Origin: Heloderma charlesbogerti
Lineage: Eukaryota; Chordata; Lepidosauria; Squamata; Helodermatidae
NCBI GenBank assembly: GCA_026122225.1
Contig: JANEZZ010002671.1
Span: forward strand, 682,001-746,000
Direction of reading: 5' to 3'
Length of the DNA: 64,000 nt
The position numbers were made by a program, and so were the translations under genes. Positions 34,719-46,740 of the stretch are shown piece after piece. Below the pieces are notes generated by a model, which made no database searches, had not been told where the DNA came from, and was given only the letters and a program-made list of their open reading frames with translations. Position 1 is the first letter of the stretch; each line of letters opens with the position of its first letter.

Positions 34719-37510
34719 GCTCTTCCCAATTTGGCTCTTCCCAATTGCTCTTCCCAATTTGGCATCCAACAATGCCCCGATGAACATTATACTCTGAGTA
34801 GGGACAAGATGAGACTTTTCCACGTTGATGTATAGACCTATAGCTTTGAGGAGATTGCGGGTCACCTCTATCAACCGCATGAGCTGTGACTTCATTGAGG
34901 CTACCAAGAGCCAGTCATTGATGTAAGGGTAGACTTCTGCACTCTGTAACCGGATAGACACACATGACTGCCGTGCACTTTGTAAATACCCTTGGAGCAG
35001 TGGCAAGACTGAAGAGTAGAACTGTGAATTGGTAGGCATCAGTACCGATGGCGAAGCACAGGTAATGCTGATGAGACTGCTCTATGGAGATGTGGAAGTA
35101 AGTGTCTTTGAGGTCAACAGAGGCGAACCAGGCTCCCCAGGAGAGGAGGGGCGGAATAGTGTAACCATGTGGAATTTTCTGGGCGAGATGTACTTGCTGA
35201 GTTGCCTCAAGTCCATTATCAGTTGAAGGCCGCAATCCCTTTTTGATACTGTGAAGTACTAGGAATAAAAACCGTCCATTGGTTGGTTGCATGGGACTGG
35301 CTGGATCGCTCCTTTGTCGAGAAGGTTCTGAACCTCAGTAAGAAGGACCGGAGATGGAGCGGTAACCTTCACGGTACCAAGTGGAGGGGTGGCGTTGAAT
35401 TCGATCCAATATCCTTCCCAGACTATGGTCAACACTTAAGAATCTGTTGTGATGTCTCACCAAGCCTGATGGTATTGCACCATGTGCATCCCAAAAATCA
35501 GAGCTTGTTGGCTGAGTGGAGGAGGAAAAAACAGAAAGTCAAAAGTGCCATTGCCTTGCTGTCAGGTTTCCTACGGTAGTCATGGGACCTGCATAGCTGG
35601 AAAGACTTCCGTTGCCTGCCAGACTGTGGTCGCTGCTGACTCAATCCAGCATTGTATGGCTGTTATTGAGAGGTCGAAGATTGGTACCAATGGCGATACC
35701 GTGGTTGATGTTGCTGCTGCTGTTGTGGGAAAAATCCCATCCGATGGGCTGTAGTACAGGCTTTTTGGACTATGTCCAATGCATTGTCTGTCTTTGCACT
35801 GAACAGTCCTTGCCCATTGAATGGTAGATCTTCTATTCTTGCCCTCATTTCCTGAGGGAGGCCAGAAGATCAAAGCCAAGCATGGCGTCAAAGGGCGATT
35901 GAGCATACCAAGACTTTCGAGTTGCAATCTGTTGGATGGCGAGATGTATTTATCTGCTCTCTCGATCATTTCAGAGCTTCAGCTCTAAAGATGTGACCCA
36001 TCTCTTTTTTATCCTTAGGCAAAAGATCGAGAAGTTTGTCCACTTTGTCCCACAACGGCAACTGGTAACCCAACATTGCTGCTTGATAGTTCGCGACCTT
36101 CAAGCCCATTGATGCAGAACAGTAAAGTCTCCTGCCGCATAAATCTAACTACGCCCTTCCTTGTCGGTGGGAAAAGAATGTGCTTTCTTTGACTTGCCTT
36201 GTGCAGCCTCAACTACCATAGAACTGGGTGCTGGATGTTTAAACAAATATTCTGCATTAGTGCCCTGCAGGCGGTATATACCCTCCAATCACTTCGATAA
36301 TAGAGGTTTCGTGGATGGGGTATTCCAAGATTCTTTGATGGTTTCGTTGAGGGTGGGCAACAAGGGAATAGGGACTGGTTTATAAGAATGCATTTACAGC
36401 GTCAAATCCAGGATCCTGGATAGCTGGTGCGGTTTGCTGGGTTTCATGTCCCAGAGTTTGTGCCATTCTGAAGATTTAGTCAGCAAATTGACCCAAATCC
36501 TCAGAAGGAGAGATGGCCCTGTTAGTCCCCACCAAAGTATTTGGAAAAGAGAGTGACAGGATGACTCAGAAGTAGAGTCTGATTCATAGCTCTGTCTCAG
36601 ACAAGCGTGCTGGCGATTTTGAAGCACGCTGTGGTACCATAGTTAGAAGAGACAGTAGGGTTTGTGCCAAATTCTGTTGAGGTTGTGCTGGAGGTTGAGT
36701 CAGTGGAGACCTATGCACAGGAGGAGGCAGGACAACCTGTGGAAAGGGCTGGAAAGATTGTGGCACAGACAGCAAAGACTCCACTGGTGCTGTCAAGACG
36801 GTAGCTGACGGCCGGTTCTGAAGACAACTCTCCTCCCATACTTGACGTTCAAGTAAAGGAGGATATTGCCTTACATTGTCATCATACTCAACCCATTGTC
36901 TTGGTCCTATAGGGCCATAGTGAGAGGGACATCTACCCCATTCAGAGTGTGGGGACCTAGAATGCTCCTGGTACCAACAACAGTCTCATCCACTCAAGTT
37001 GCAAGACCTGTGGGATGATGCTATGGTGTATACCAATTCCAGTAAATGTGGACACCTATCCCATCCAGGATTGTAAAATTCATGCCTCAGCCAAGGCAAA
37101 CATGGTGGAGGCTTAAATGGTGACAGCTCTCTGATCTTCCCCTCCGACGTGGATGTTAAAAGGAGGGGCTTTCTTTGTGGTGACGGCACAGTCTGTATAG
37201 GAGATGACAAGATCAGCAGTGTGGGTATGGGTGCAAGTACTGAAGAGGTTAGTATCACCGGCTGTTGATCCTGGGGTGCTGTTGGGATGGGAGTGGGAAG
37301 CTCATCTTGAGCAAGTGTGCTTGTTGGTGGAGGCAACTGAATTCGAGGAACAGAAGAATTGTGATGTGAGCCCTTTGCTTGGTCCTGAGTGACATCAGAA
37401 GCCTTTTTGGAGAGAGAACTGAGGGAAGAGTTCCCACTAGGGAACCCACTAGGGTTATGTGCACTGGATGTGGGGGAAGGGTTCTGGCATCTTTCAGCAA
37501 TCATGGAGGA
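34719..37510 (-). mobile_element. DIRS-like tyrosine-recombinase retrotransposon, partial
   Basis: On the minus strand, 37,504-35,580 gives proline/serine-rich gag-like frames (for example SPSDGIFPTTAAATSTTV), followed at 35,292-34,915 by reverse transcriptase text: WFASVDLKDTYFHISIEQSH and LLFSLATAPRVFTKC, then INDWLLVASMKSQLMRLIEV and IGLYINVEKSHLVPTQSIMF. The FSLATAPRVFTK and EKSHLVPTQ blocks are hallmarks of DIRS elements. RNase H, methyltransferase-like and tyrosine recombinase regions and the terminal repeats were not seen; they would lie to the left, where BovB now abuts. Frames are broken, so the copy is dead. Confidence 0.85.
34915..35292 (-). pseudogene. DIRS reverse transcriptase fragment
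   Basis: A 125-codon open stretch with the palm motif A aspartate in SVDLKDTYFHI and the LATAPRVFTK block. The motif C box follows in a shifted frame as INDWLL instead of the usual LDDWL, so one catalytic aspartate appears replaced by asparagine. It is part of the element at 34719-37510. Confidence 0.8.
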
Positions 37511-38940
37511 TGGGTGAAGTGCCTGGAGGAGGGCTAATGTTGTCCCTATCTTCTAAAAGGACAAACAGGAGGAACCTGGGAACTACAGACCAGTCAGTCT
37601 GACATCAATCCCTGGGAAAATTCTGGAGCAGATGATAAAGCAATCCATCTGGAAGCACCTTGAGAACAATGCAGTGATTACTCAAAGCCAACATGGATTT
37701 GTCAAGAACAAATCCTGCCAGACGAATCTGATCTCATTCTTTGATCAGGTAACCTCACTTGTGGACTGTGGGAATACTATGGACATAATACACCTCGACT
37801 TCAGCAAAGTTTTCGACAAAGTGCCCCATGGTATCCTCATAAGCAAACTAGCTAAAAGTGGGCTAGATGGAACACCTATCAGGTGGATCCACAGTTGGCT
37901 ACAGAATCGGACTCAAAGAGTGCTTATCAATGGGATCTTCTCAAACTGAGGCTAGGTAATGAGCAGGGTACCACAGGGCTCAGTCCTGGGCCCAGTGCTC
38001 TTCAACATTTTTATTAATGACTTGGAGGAGGAGGTGCAGGGAATGCTGATCAAATTTGCAGATGACACAAAATTGGGTGGGATAGTTAATACCCTGGAAG
38101 ACAGAAACAAAGTTCGAAGTGATCTTGATAGGCTGGAGCACTGGGCAGAAAACAACAGAATGACATTTAATAGGGATAAATGCCAAGTTCTGCACCTAGG
38201 AAAAAGAAATCAAATGCACAGTTACAAGAAGGGAGATACTTGGCTCAACAATACTACAAGCAAGAAGGATCTTGGAATTGTTGTAGATCACAAGCTCAAT
38301 ATGACCCAACTATATGATGTGGTTGCCAAAAAGGCAAATGCTATTTGGGGCTGCCTTAATAGAAGTATAGCTTCCAAATCCCGGGAAATACTAGTTCCCC
38401 TCTACTCAGCACTGGTTAGGCCTCATCTGGAGTACTGTGTCCAGTTCTGGGCACCGCACTTTAAGAAAGATGCAGACAAACTAGAGAGGGTTCAGAGGAG
38501 GGCAGCAAAGATAATCAGGGGACTGGAAACAAAGCCCTATGAGGAGAGACTGAAAGAACTGGGCATTTTAGCCTGGAGAAGACTGAGCGGAGATATGATA
38601 GCGCTCTTCAAGTACTTGAAAGGCTGTCCCAGAGAGGAAGGCTAGGATCTCTTCTCGATCATCCCAGAGTGCAGGACACTGAATAATGGGCTCAAGTTAC
38701 AGGAAGCTGTTAGAGCAATTCGACAATGGAACCAATTACCTAGGGAGGTACTGGGCTCTCCCACACTGGAGGCATTCAAGATGAAGCTGGACAGCTATCT
38801 GTCAGGGATGCTTTGATTTGGATTCCTGCACTGAGCAGGGGGTGGACTCATAGAATCATAGAATAGTAGGGATGGAAGGGGCCTATAAGACTATTGAGTG
38901 CAATGGCCCCTTCTAACCCTAGTATTCTATGATTCTATGT
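37511..38940 (+). mobile_element. CR1 LINE, 3' half (reverse transcriptase to 3' end)
   Basis: CR1 text resumes with TGGAGGAGGGCTAATGTTGT and runs through the reverse transcriptase to the 3' terminus ATTCTATGATTCTATG at about 38,937. It is collinear with the 5' half at 31600-33689 on the same strand, so the two are parts of one insertion. A 3'-terminal octamer repeat ATTCTATG is the CR1 signature. Confidence 0.88.
37540..38820 (+). pseudogene. CR1 ORF2, reverse transcriptase part
   Basis: Motifs in order: GNYRPVSLTSIPGKILEQ, QHGFVKNKSCQTNLISF, IIHLDFSKVFDKVPHGIL, SRVPQGSVLGPVLFNIFIND, the catalytic LIKFADDTKLGGI (FADD) and the C-terminal VRPHLEYCVQFWAPHFKKD and GLETKPYEERLKELGIL. A stop after NGIFSN (37,949) breaks the protein shortly before the SRVPQGS block, and another follows REEG at 38,645. 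Catalytic aspartates are intact. It is closely related to the copy at 54738-55918. Confidence 0.9.
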
Positions 38941-38944
38941 ATAA

Positions 38945-40255
38945 TGCTTAGAAAGCCGTATTTTTGGATCTATATCTAGAGATAGATTTCATAAGCATGC
39001 ATTGAATCGGATATATTCCAAGTTATGCAGTTATGTTTTGCTTGGGTTTCCTCATTTTTGGTTTTGTTTTGTATCGTTGAAATTTTACAATAAAAAATAA
39101 ATTAAAAAGACATATAATAAGAATTTAATATTTAAATGTATCTTGGAATACAGCAGATTAGAGGGGTAAGTGTAGGGACCCCAATTTTCTTAGGAATGCA
39201 CTGTCCTTGATCTCATGGAACTTTGCTGACTGGGCAAATAAGACATGTGATTCTGCCTTTCTTAACTTTTAAAGGAAGTTTGAAATAGTGGCTTTGGATG
39301 CTTACAGAGATGGTAGTTAATGGTTATTTAGTATATGTGCTACCAGCTGTAGCTCCTGGAAAGAGTGGTAGACCAACAGGAGGCTTAGTTTTTCTGATAA
39401 TCACAACATTAAGAATTACAGTAACTTTTACAGTACTATCGGTATGGCTTTCCTGGTTAAAATGAAGTATGATCACTGTTATTGATTAATGTGTATATTT
39501 CACCCCCAGAATTCCCGATATATGATCCCTTAGTCTGGAATTAACTGGAAGATTATTTACAGAATGAGTACCCCAATGCGGATGTTGTGTGAATGGATTT
39601 GGATTGGGAATATACATATTTAGTCCCACAGGGGCAAGTGCAGTGTGTTATGTGGTCATTGCATCTGCTTTAGAAAAAGTTTTTTTTTCTAATTTCAAGT
39701 GGGAGAAACATCAGAAAGTGACCACCAGCTTCCTTTGGTTCAATTTTCAGTTAATAGTAAAATATTATAAAATATATAAAATATATGAACAAAGTCATAT
39801 AATTGAATCAGTTCAAACTACTAAAAAGATAGGTGAATTAGGTCACAATTGTATGCAGGAAGTCCTACAAGTCCCAACAGCAGATCCTGTTCAAGGAAGA
39901 TTCAGATTAAATGGTTTGATAAAGACTGTATTCAATATAAAAGAAATATGTGGAGGTGGGTTAAGCTTGTTCAAAATGTCAATCTAACAAAAATTCCTGC
40001 CCACTTTCTGAAATATCATAAAAACTGATACAGTATGAGGAGGCTTTTATTAAGGAAGGCTAGATGGTGTTGGCGCAGGCATTGGAGACTGATATGGAAG
40101 GCTGTTCCTCTCAATAATTTGATTGTCATATTACAAAAACTATGCGGGAGGATTTTTTTGGACTGCAATTCAATGATTTTGAACTGGTTGACCCATTTCC
40201 TCCCTTGTTGAAATCTGCTGGAAATGGCCACCTGTGACAACAGATACAATTAAGT
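38945..40255. other. AT-rich stretch, unassigned
   Basis: Near 39,080-39,115 the text ACAATAAAAAATAAATTAAAAAG looks like a retrotransposon 3' end, possibly L1-like. The 132-codon open stretch at 39589-39987 was read but has no recognisable domain. The rest is unassigned. Confidence 0.35.
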
Positions 40256-40963
40256 CATTGATTGACAGGTGCCTGTGTGCTCTATCCCCTCCCAGTCCAC
40301 CTTCCAGCCTCAGTGATTTTGGTGGCTTGCCCAGTGTTGCTGATGAATGCCAGGTCGGCTGCTCAAAACATAATTTCTGAGCTTATAGCCGAAGAACATG
40401 CCAACCTGGCTTTTGTTACCAAAACCTGGTTGGATGAACAAGGAGGAGTCAGTTTCTCCTAAATGTGTCCGTCAGGATTTCTTGTGCAGCACCAAGCTTG
40501 ACTAGAGGGATTGGGGGGGGGGGTAGCCTTGGTCTATAGGGACTCTATCCCCCTGGCCAGATGCCCTATCCTGCAGTCAGCCAGTTTTGAGTGTCTGTAC
40601 CTGGTGTTGGGCACCTGAGACAGGATAGGGATTCTACTGGTGTACCGTCCACCCCGCTGCCCAACAGTCTCCCTGCCTGAGCTGGTCTTGAGCGTATGGT
40701 CTTACAGGAGTTTAATATTCATGCTGAGGCTACTTTGTGAGGTGCAGCTCAGGACTTCATGGCCGCCATGTCAACCATGGGCCTGTCTCAAGTAATATCT
40801 TGCCCAACACATCTGGCAGGACACACTTTGGACCTGGTTTTCTGTGCTGGATTGGGAGAAAATGATCTGCGGGTAGGGGAGACAGTAGTGACTCCTTTGG
40901 CATGGACAGATCATTATCTGATCAGTTTTGACCTTCAGGCCACCTGTAACCTCTGCAGGGGTG

Positions 40964-41448
40964 TGTGTTGCCTTGGCCATGGGCTTTGAACTCTTAATTT
41001 AGAGGTGTCAAGATAGTGATAAATCAGACCCAGGTTTACTTACAAGGAGTACTTTATTGAGTAATTTACAGCACACAGGCGTACCCAATGGTTGGATCAG
41101 ACAGCTTCTCTGAACCCAGAGCCATGGGGTACAATGGGTTTTATACCACACATGTTAGCAATCAGACAGCATGACAACAGCAAGCACCATCTAGCATTCA
41201 TTCCCAGCATAGACGAGCAGTGCTTGGTTCTCAGCACAGACACCTGCAGTTCAGCATAAACATATAGCTTCACTTCCCAAGCACATCTTGATTAGATACT
41301 CTACTCATTAGTATGGAATGTGCTATGCCGCGCTATCAGCCTTTTGACTCGTCTTCACATGCTCAGAAGCTTACTAGCAAGGAATTTGCATCCACAATGA
41401 ACTTAAGCAAGGCATTATGGATTTCTAGGCTCCTCTAACGTTACAGGT
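40964..41448 (-). mobile_element. LTR in L2, copy 1 (reversed)
   Basis: On the minus strand the element begins TGTAACGTTAGAGGAGCCTA and ends near GGCAACACA, with the polyadenylation-like TCAATAAAGTACTCC inside. Left-flank GGTG and right-flank GGTGA fit a 4-5 bp target duplication around TGTGTTGCC...TAACGTTACA. The L2 text continues on both sides. It shares most of its length with the copy at 42643-43170, in the opposite orientation, and no internal retroelement genes adjoin it, so it is a solo LTR. Confidence 0.75.
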
Positions 41449-42642
41449 GACTTGATTATGCTCCTGGGGCCAAAACAGGGTGGGGGACCAAATTTGATGG
41501 TCCACCCCTGGAGACTGATGAATCTGGGTGGATTTTTGAGGTCTCTTGGGGATTTTCCTGCAGGCTTAGCTGGCAGTCTTGCCGAGGTCCTGGTCACCGC
41601 TTGGAATGAGGAGATGACCCGGGCTATTGATATGATCGCTCCCAAATGTCCTTGACCTAGTCGTAGAACTGTGTCAGCTCCTTGGTATTCTGAGGAGCTG
41701 AGGGCAATAAAATGACCGTGTCGATGATTAGAGCGCAAATGGCAGAAGACTTGGAATGAATATGATCAAACACAGGTAAGAATCCACTTGCGATCTTATT
41801 CTGTGGCGGTGATGGCGGTGAAGAAATCCTACTTCTCCGCCACCATTGCATCTGCTCAGTGTCGTCCAGCAGAGCTCTTTTGTGTGGTTAAAGGCCTCTT
41901 GGGTGTAGACCTTGGAACACAAGAACTTGAACCCTCAAAGGCCCACTGTGAACAATTTGCCAAACACTTTGCAGATAAAATTGCTCGTATTCGCATTGAC
42001 TTGGATGACGTTATTTTGACAGTCTGATATGGATGGGGCTGGTGCAACATCTAGTCATGTTATGGATACCTTTCGGCTTGTGGAACCTGAGGATGTGGAC
42101 AAACTGCTTGGAGGACAGAGGCCCTTTAGATCCTTGCCCATCCTGGCTTGTGAAATCTGCCAGAGTTGGGCTGGGTATCTGGACCTCAGAGGTGGTAAAT
42201 GCCTCCTTGAGGGATGGTGAGGTCCCCACAGCTTTGAAAGAAGCTGTGGTGGGGCCCTTGCTGAAGAAACCAAATTTAGATCCTATGGTTCCAGATAATT
42301 ACCGCCCCGTGTCAAATTTGCCATTCTTGGGCAAGGTGCTGGAACGTGTGGTGGTCTCATAACTCCAAGCTGTTCTGGATGAAACTGATTATTTATATCC
42401 ATTCCAATCAGGTTTCAGGCCTGGTTATGAGATGGAAACAGCCTTGGTCGCCCTGGTTGATGACTTGTGCCAGAGAATGGACAGGGGGAGTGCAACCCCG
42501 TGGGTTCTTCTGGACCTCTCAGTGGCTTTTGACATCATTGACCATGGCATCCTTCTGGATCATTTATCTGGATTGGGCTTGGGAGGCACAAAGTGGTTCC
42601 GGTCCTTTCTGGAGGAGCGGTCTGTAATGGCCCCAGGGATGT

Positions 42643-43170
42643 AACCAAGTCATCTGTAGTTTTAGAGGGGCCTAGAGATCCATAATGCTTAACTTAGGTT
42701 CATTATAAGTGCAATTGCCTTGCTAGTGGGCCTCTGAGCATGTGAGATGAGTCAATGGTCAATAGCGCGGCCTCAGCACATTCCATGCTAACGACAGCTA
42801 GTGTGTTATCAGGGCCTAGGATGTGCCTGTGAAGTGAGGCTATGTTTATGCTGAGTTACAGGTGTCTGTGCTGGGAAAGTTCTGATTGTTTTCCTTCGGA
42901 ACAAGTACTGTTAGCCTATGCTGGGAAAGTTGCAGAGGAATGCTAATTAATGCTTGCTGCTGTCATGCTGCCTGATTGCTAATATGTATGGTTTAAACCC
43001 ATTATACCCCTTGACTCTGTGTTCAGAGAAACTGTCTGATCCAACCACTGGGTACACCTGTGTGCTGTAAGTACTCAATAAAGTCTCCTTGTAAGCAAAC
43101 CTGGATCTGGCTTATCATTATCTTGGCACCTCCAAACCTTAGCTGCCCACGGCCGGGGCAATACACAGTC
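42643..43170 (+). mobile_element. LTR in L2, copy 2 (forward)
   Basis: It begins near TGTAACCAAGTCATCTGTAG, carries CTCAATAAAGTCTCCTTGTA as polyadenylation region, and ends about GGGCAATACACA, after which L2 text (CTCAGAAAGTGGTGCTGGGG) resumes. It is homologous to 40964-41448 in reverse, with a ~15-bp extra piece near its start. Exact ends and target duplication could not be fixed. No coding interior is present. Confidence 0.7.
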
Positions 43171-44345
43171 TCAGAAAGTGGTGCTGGGGGACTTCAGTTT
43201 CACCCCATGGCCATTAGACTGTGGGGTGCCGCAAGGTTCTATCTTGTCCCCCAAGCTTCTTAACATCTACATGAAACCGCTGGGGGAAGTCATCAGGAGG
43301 TTTGGGCTAAAATGTCATCAGTATGTGGATGAAACTCAGCTCTACCTCTCATTTCCTTCTGCACATCCCAGGGAGGCTGTGGAACTCTTGAACCAGTGTC
43401 TGGAGGCTGTTTTGAGATGGACGAGGGTGAACAAGCTGAAACTTAATCCAGACAAGACGGAGGTACTGTGAGTTGGGAAACCAACTACTTCGGATGAAGG
43501 TTTACAACTGGTCTTAGATGGGGATGCACTCCCCCTGAGGGACCAAGTGCGCAGTCTGGGAGTCCTCCTGGACTCTAAGCTAACTGGGGAAGCCCAGGTG
43601 GCTGTGGTGTTCGGGAGCGCTTTTTACCAGCGTAGGCAGGTACGCCAACTGTGGCCCTATCTAACCTTGCCTCATTTATCCATGCACTAGTCACATCCAG
43701 GCTCAACTACTGTAATGCACTATACATGGAGCTGCCTTTGAAGATGGTTCAGAAACTCCAGCTTGTGCAGAATGCGCGGCCGCCTGAGTATTGGTGGAGG
43801 CGAGGCAAGGCGATTCGATCATATAAACACCTATACTGCGCCAGCTGCACTGGTTACCGGTGCGTTTCCGAGTGCAATTCAAAGTGCTGTTTTTGACCTT
43901 TAAAGCCTTAAAAGGGACCAAGTTACTTGAAGGACCGCCTACAAGGAAAGAAAGATCAGAAAGAGAGGCCCATCTCATTTGCCCACCCATGAGAAGGGTA
44001 AGGTGGGTGGCCACACATGAGAGGGCCTTCTCTGCAGTGGCCCCACACCTTTGGAACAAGCTGCCATTGAAGGTCCTCCATGCTCCATCATTGCAGACTT
44101 TTAAGAAGGCCCTGAAAACATATTATTTTACCTTGGCCTTCTATTGATATGACTGCTATTGTTGCTGTTGCTGCTGTTAACATCGTTGTTGGCTTTTACT
44201 GTTGTTTTTATTGTTTTTATATTTTTATTACTTTTAATATTTTAATTGTTTTTATGTATTGCATTGTTGTAAGCCACATTGGGAGGGCTTCTGCTCTGAA
44301 AGGTGGCCAAGAAGTATTTTAAATAATAAAATAAAATAAAAATTG

Positions 44346-44895
44346 TGCAACTGAAAAATATTACAGCCCAAGGGGAAAATTTTATTTCACCCAATTTATT
44401 AGAGGCCTTTACTGAATGGTGGGCATCAGTGCTGGCTTCATTCTTTACCTATATTGATGGTATAGGAAAAGTTCCAACTGAATGGAAGGAGGCATTACTG
44501 GTCCCCATATATAAAAACAGTGGAAGAGAAAATTCAGCTAACTACAGACCTATTAGTTTACTTGATGTTGTTTATGCTAGACATCTTCTAATGAAGTTAA
44601 AAGAATGGGTAGTAACTAATAATCTATTGGCATATAGAGAAGGAACAGCTGCAGGGAGCTTGTTTTGCCCTTCCCTGCAGAAAGAACACCTATGAGAACT
44701 TTGAAACTAAGAACTGGTGCATGAGTTTTTGCTTTTTTTCCTTGTCCCACCAAATCCCTTTTGCTCTTGTGTTGTGTCTTTTCGATTATAAGCCTGATGG
44801 AAGGGCCTGTCTTATTATTAATCCTTGTAAACCACTCTAGGAGCCTTTTTCTGGCTGACGGGCAGGGTGAAAAGTCTGTAAATAAATGTTTAAGA
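44346..44895 (+). mobile_element. LINE fragment of the same type as 28.8-31 kb
   Basis: A frame reads NLLEAFTEWWASVLASFFTY, WKEALLVPIYKNSGRENSAN and YRPISLLDVVYARHLLMKLK, the start of a reverse transcriptase like the one at 28760-31075. From about 44,760 a 3'-end-like text follows (TAAGCCTGATGGAAGGGCCT, TAAACCACTCTAGGAGCC, TAAATAAATG), so the middle is deleted. A similar 3' end lies at 52,740-52,860. Confidence 0.7.
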
Positions 44896-44899
44896 CAAT

Positions 44900-45465
44900 G
44901 TTGCCCTAGCTTTAATATATGCTATGTTGCTGAATGACAGTAATGCATATTTTTATGATTTATTATTAGCTGTCTTGAGGGTCTGAGTGAATGAAAAGAC
45001 AACATTAAAATATGTATCAGCAAATTGATCAAATACGATGTTAAACTCCCTTTTACAATACAAATATATAGCAAGATTAGGACTGTATCACATTTTGAAG
45101 AGTTTATGATACAAGCCAACAATTGTTAATTAGAAAGCTGTATGGCATGTGTCTTGAATTGGATATAATGAAAGTTCATTCGTATTCGACAAAGCTGGAG
45201 TGAGAGAGAAAGAGTTGGAGGGAAACCTGGAGCTGTACTTGGCCTCATAAACTCTATGTCTTGGTGTTAGTTTCCTCTAGAGAAAAAGTAGGAATTCAAT
45301 AGTAACTAATCTCATATAAAGTCTAATCAGTATAGAAGCAGGAACATTTCACTTTTTGGGAACACTGAGAACAATGTTGATCACTTTGCATTTACATCTG
45401 ATGGTTTTGTCCCAAATAAAAAGATACTGGGGAAAAGCACTGCAGCTTCTTCAAGACATTACAGA
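44900..45465. other. No recognised feature
   Basis: AT-rich DNA without exon, repeat or RNA signals that I can name. Confidence 0.4.
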
Positions 45466-45598
45466 AGGGGTAGGTAACCTGGTGCCCTCCAAATGTTTTG
45501 GATTACAACTCACATCAACCCCAACCAGCATGGTCAATGTTGAAGGATCATGGGAGCTGTTGTCCAAAACATTTGGAAGGCATCTGCCTACCCCTGCA
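45466..45598. mobile_element. Palindromic MITE
   Basis: Left arm GGGGTAGGTAACCTGGTGCC and right arm GGCATCTGCCTACCCC are inverted, and CCTCCAAATGTTTTGGATTACAA pairs with TTGTCCAAAACATTTGGAAGG. It is the same family as 28470-28606. Non-coding. Confidence 0.78.
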
Positions 45599-45839
45599 TT
45601 GCAGGATATGAAATTCAATGGGACTGACTGACCATTCTTTTCCACAACTTAAGGGAGAAATGTGTTATGGAAACTGTTAAACATTTGTTCTGTGCAACAA
45701 GGATAAATGTGGCGGCAAACTGGCAATGTGTTTCAGCCTCTAAGTATATTACTATTTTAAGCATAATCTGGTAAGTGGCAGAAGCGATGAAGCTCACAAA
45801 TTATACTTTAGCCAAGGAAGAGATGCCACATAAGAACAT

Positions 45840-46740
45840 TGGAACCTAAGAAGAACCATGCTGGATCAGACCAAGAGTCCAACTAGTCCAACATTCTGTT
45901 CACACGGTGGCCAACCAGCTGCCCGTAGGAAACCCACAAGCAAGACAAGAGTGCAACAGCACCCTCCCGCCCATATTCCCCAGTAAGTGGTATACATAGG
46001 CATACTGCCTCTGATGCTGGAGGTAGCATGTACCCATCAGGACTAATACCCATGGATAGCCTTATTCTCCATGAATTTGTCCAATCCCTTTTAAAGCCAT
46101 CCAAATTAGTGGCCATCACTACCTCTTGTGGAAGTGAATTCTATGGTGTGAGCAGACTTGGTGTACAAGTAAACCTATGGACTGTGTGAAGAAGTACTTC
46201 CTTTTATCTGTCCTCAATGTCCTACCAACCAGCTTCATGGGATGATCCCAGGTTCTAGTATTATGAGAGAGGGAGAAAAATGTCTCCCTATCCACTTTTT
46301 CCTCACCATGCATAATTTTGTATACCTCTATCATACCCCCCTTACTCGCCTTTTTTCTAAGCTAATCCCAGCTGCTCCCCTTTCCTCAAAGGGGTCTTGA
46401 TCATTATAGTTGTTCCATTCTGCACTTTTCCCAACTCTATAATATCCTTTTTAGGTGCAGTGACCAGAACCGTACATAGTATTCGAAGTGTGGTCGCACC
46501 ACAGATTTGTATTAGGAGAGTATGATCTTGGCAGTTTTATTTTCAATTCTGTTTCTCATTATACCTAACATGGAATTTGTCTTTTTCACAGCCTTTCTAC
46601 ACTGGGTTGACATTTACATTGAACCCCCAGATCTCTTTCTTGGTCAGTCACCACTAGCTCAGATGCCATCAGCTTATATCTGAAGTTTGGATTTTTTGCC
46701 TCAATGTGCATCACTTTACAAGTGTCACAAGACAGATACA
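45840..46740 (-). mobile_element. CR1-family LINE 3' fragment
   Basis: Plus-strand text GCTGGATCAGACCAAGAGTC, GAAGAAGTACTTCCTTTTAT and GTGTGGTCGCACCACAGATT is the reverse of the CR1 3' region. On the minus strand IEVYKIMHGEEKVDRETFFS and LVGRTLRTDKRKYFFTQ can be read. It ends at about 46,740, some 160 bp from MIX23 exon 3, so it lies in intron 3 of that gene. Confidence 0.85.

Larger units (their letters stand above)
40262..44345 (+). mobile_element. Long L2-clade LINE, interrupted by two LTRs
   Basis: Without the two LTRs, about 3 kb of L2 remain. Endonuclease blocks: VLLMNARSAAQNIISELIAE, FVTKTWLDEQGG, SCPTHLAGHTLDLVF and WTDHYLISFDL. Reverse transcriptase blocks: NYRPVSNLPFLGKVLERVVV, LLDLSVAFDIIDHGILLDHL, DCGVPQGSILSPKLLNIYMK, LKCHQYVDETQLYLS and NKLKLNPDKTEVL. 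C-terminal part: TSRLNYCNALYMELPLK. It ends with GGGAGGGCTTCTGCTCTGAA and TTTAAATAATAAAATAAAAT. Many frameshifts make it inactive. The catalytic box is YVDE instead of the usual YADD, so the second aspartate is lost. Confidence 0.88.

Noticed and set aside
33861..35039. 392-codon minus-strand frame as one reverse-transcriptase protein
   Set aside because: It fuses DIRS-like text (34,719-35,039) with BovB text (33,861-34,718) across an insertion junction. The two halves belong to different element classes, so it is not one gene.
36986..37504. 172-codon Pro/Ser-rich frame as a host gene
   Set aside because: It lies in the 5' part of the DIRS-like element, on its strand and directly upstream of its reverse transcriptase; a gag-like remnant explains it better.
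39589..39987. 132-codon plus-strand frame as a host or viral gene
   Set aside because: No recognisable domain, splice sites or start context; the region is AT-rich, and frames of this size arise readily in retroelement debris.
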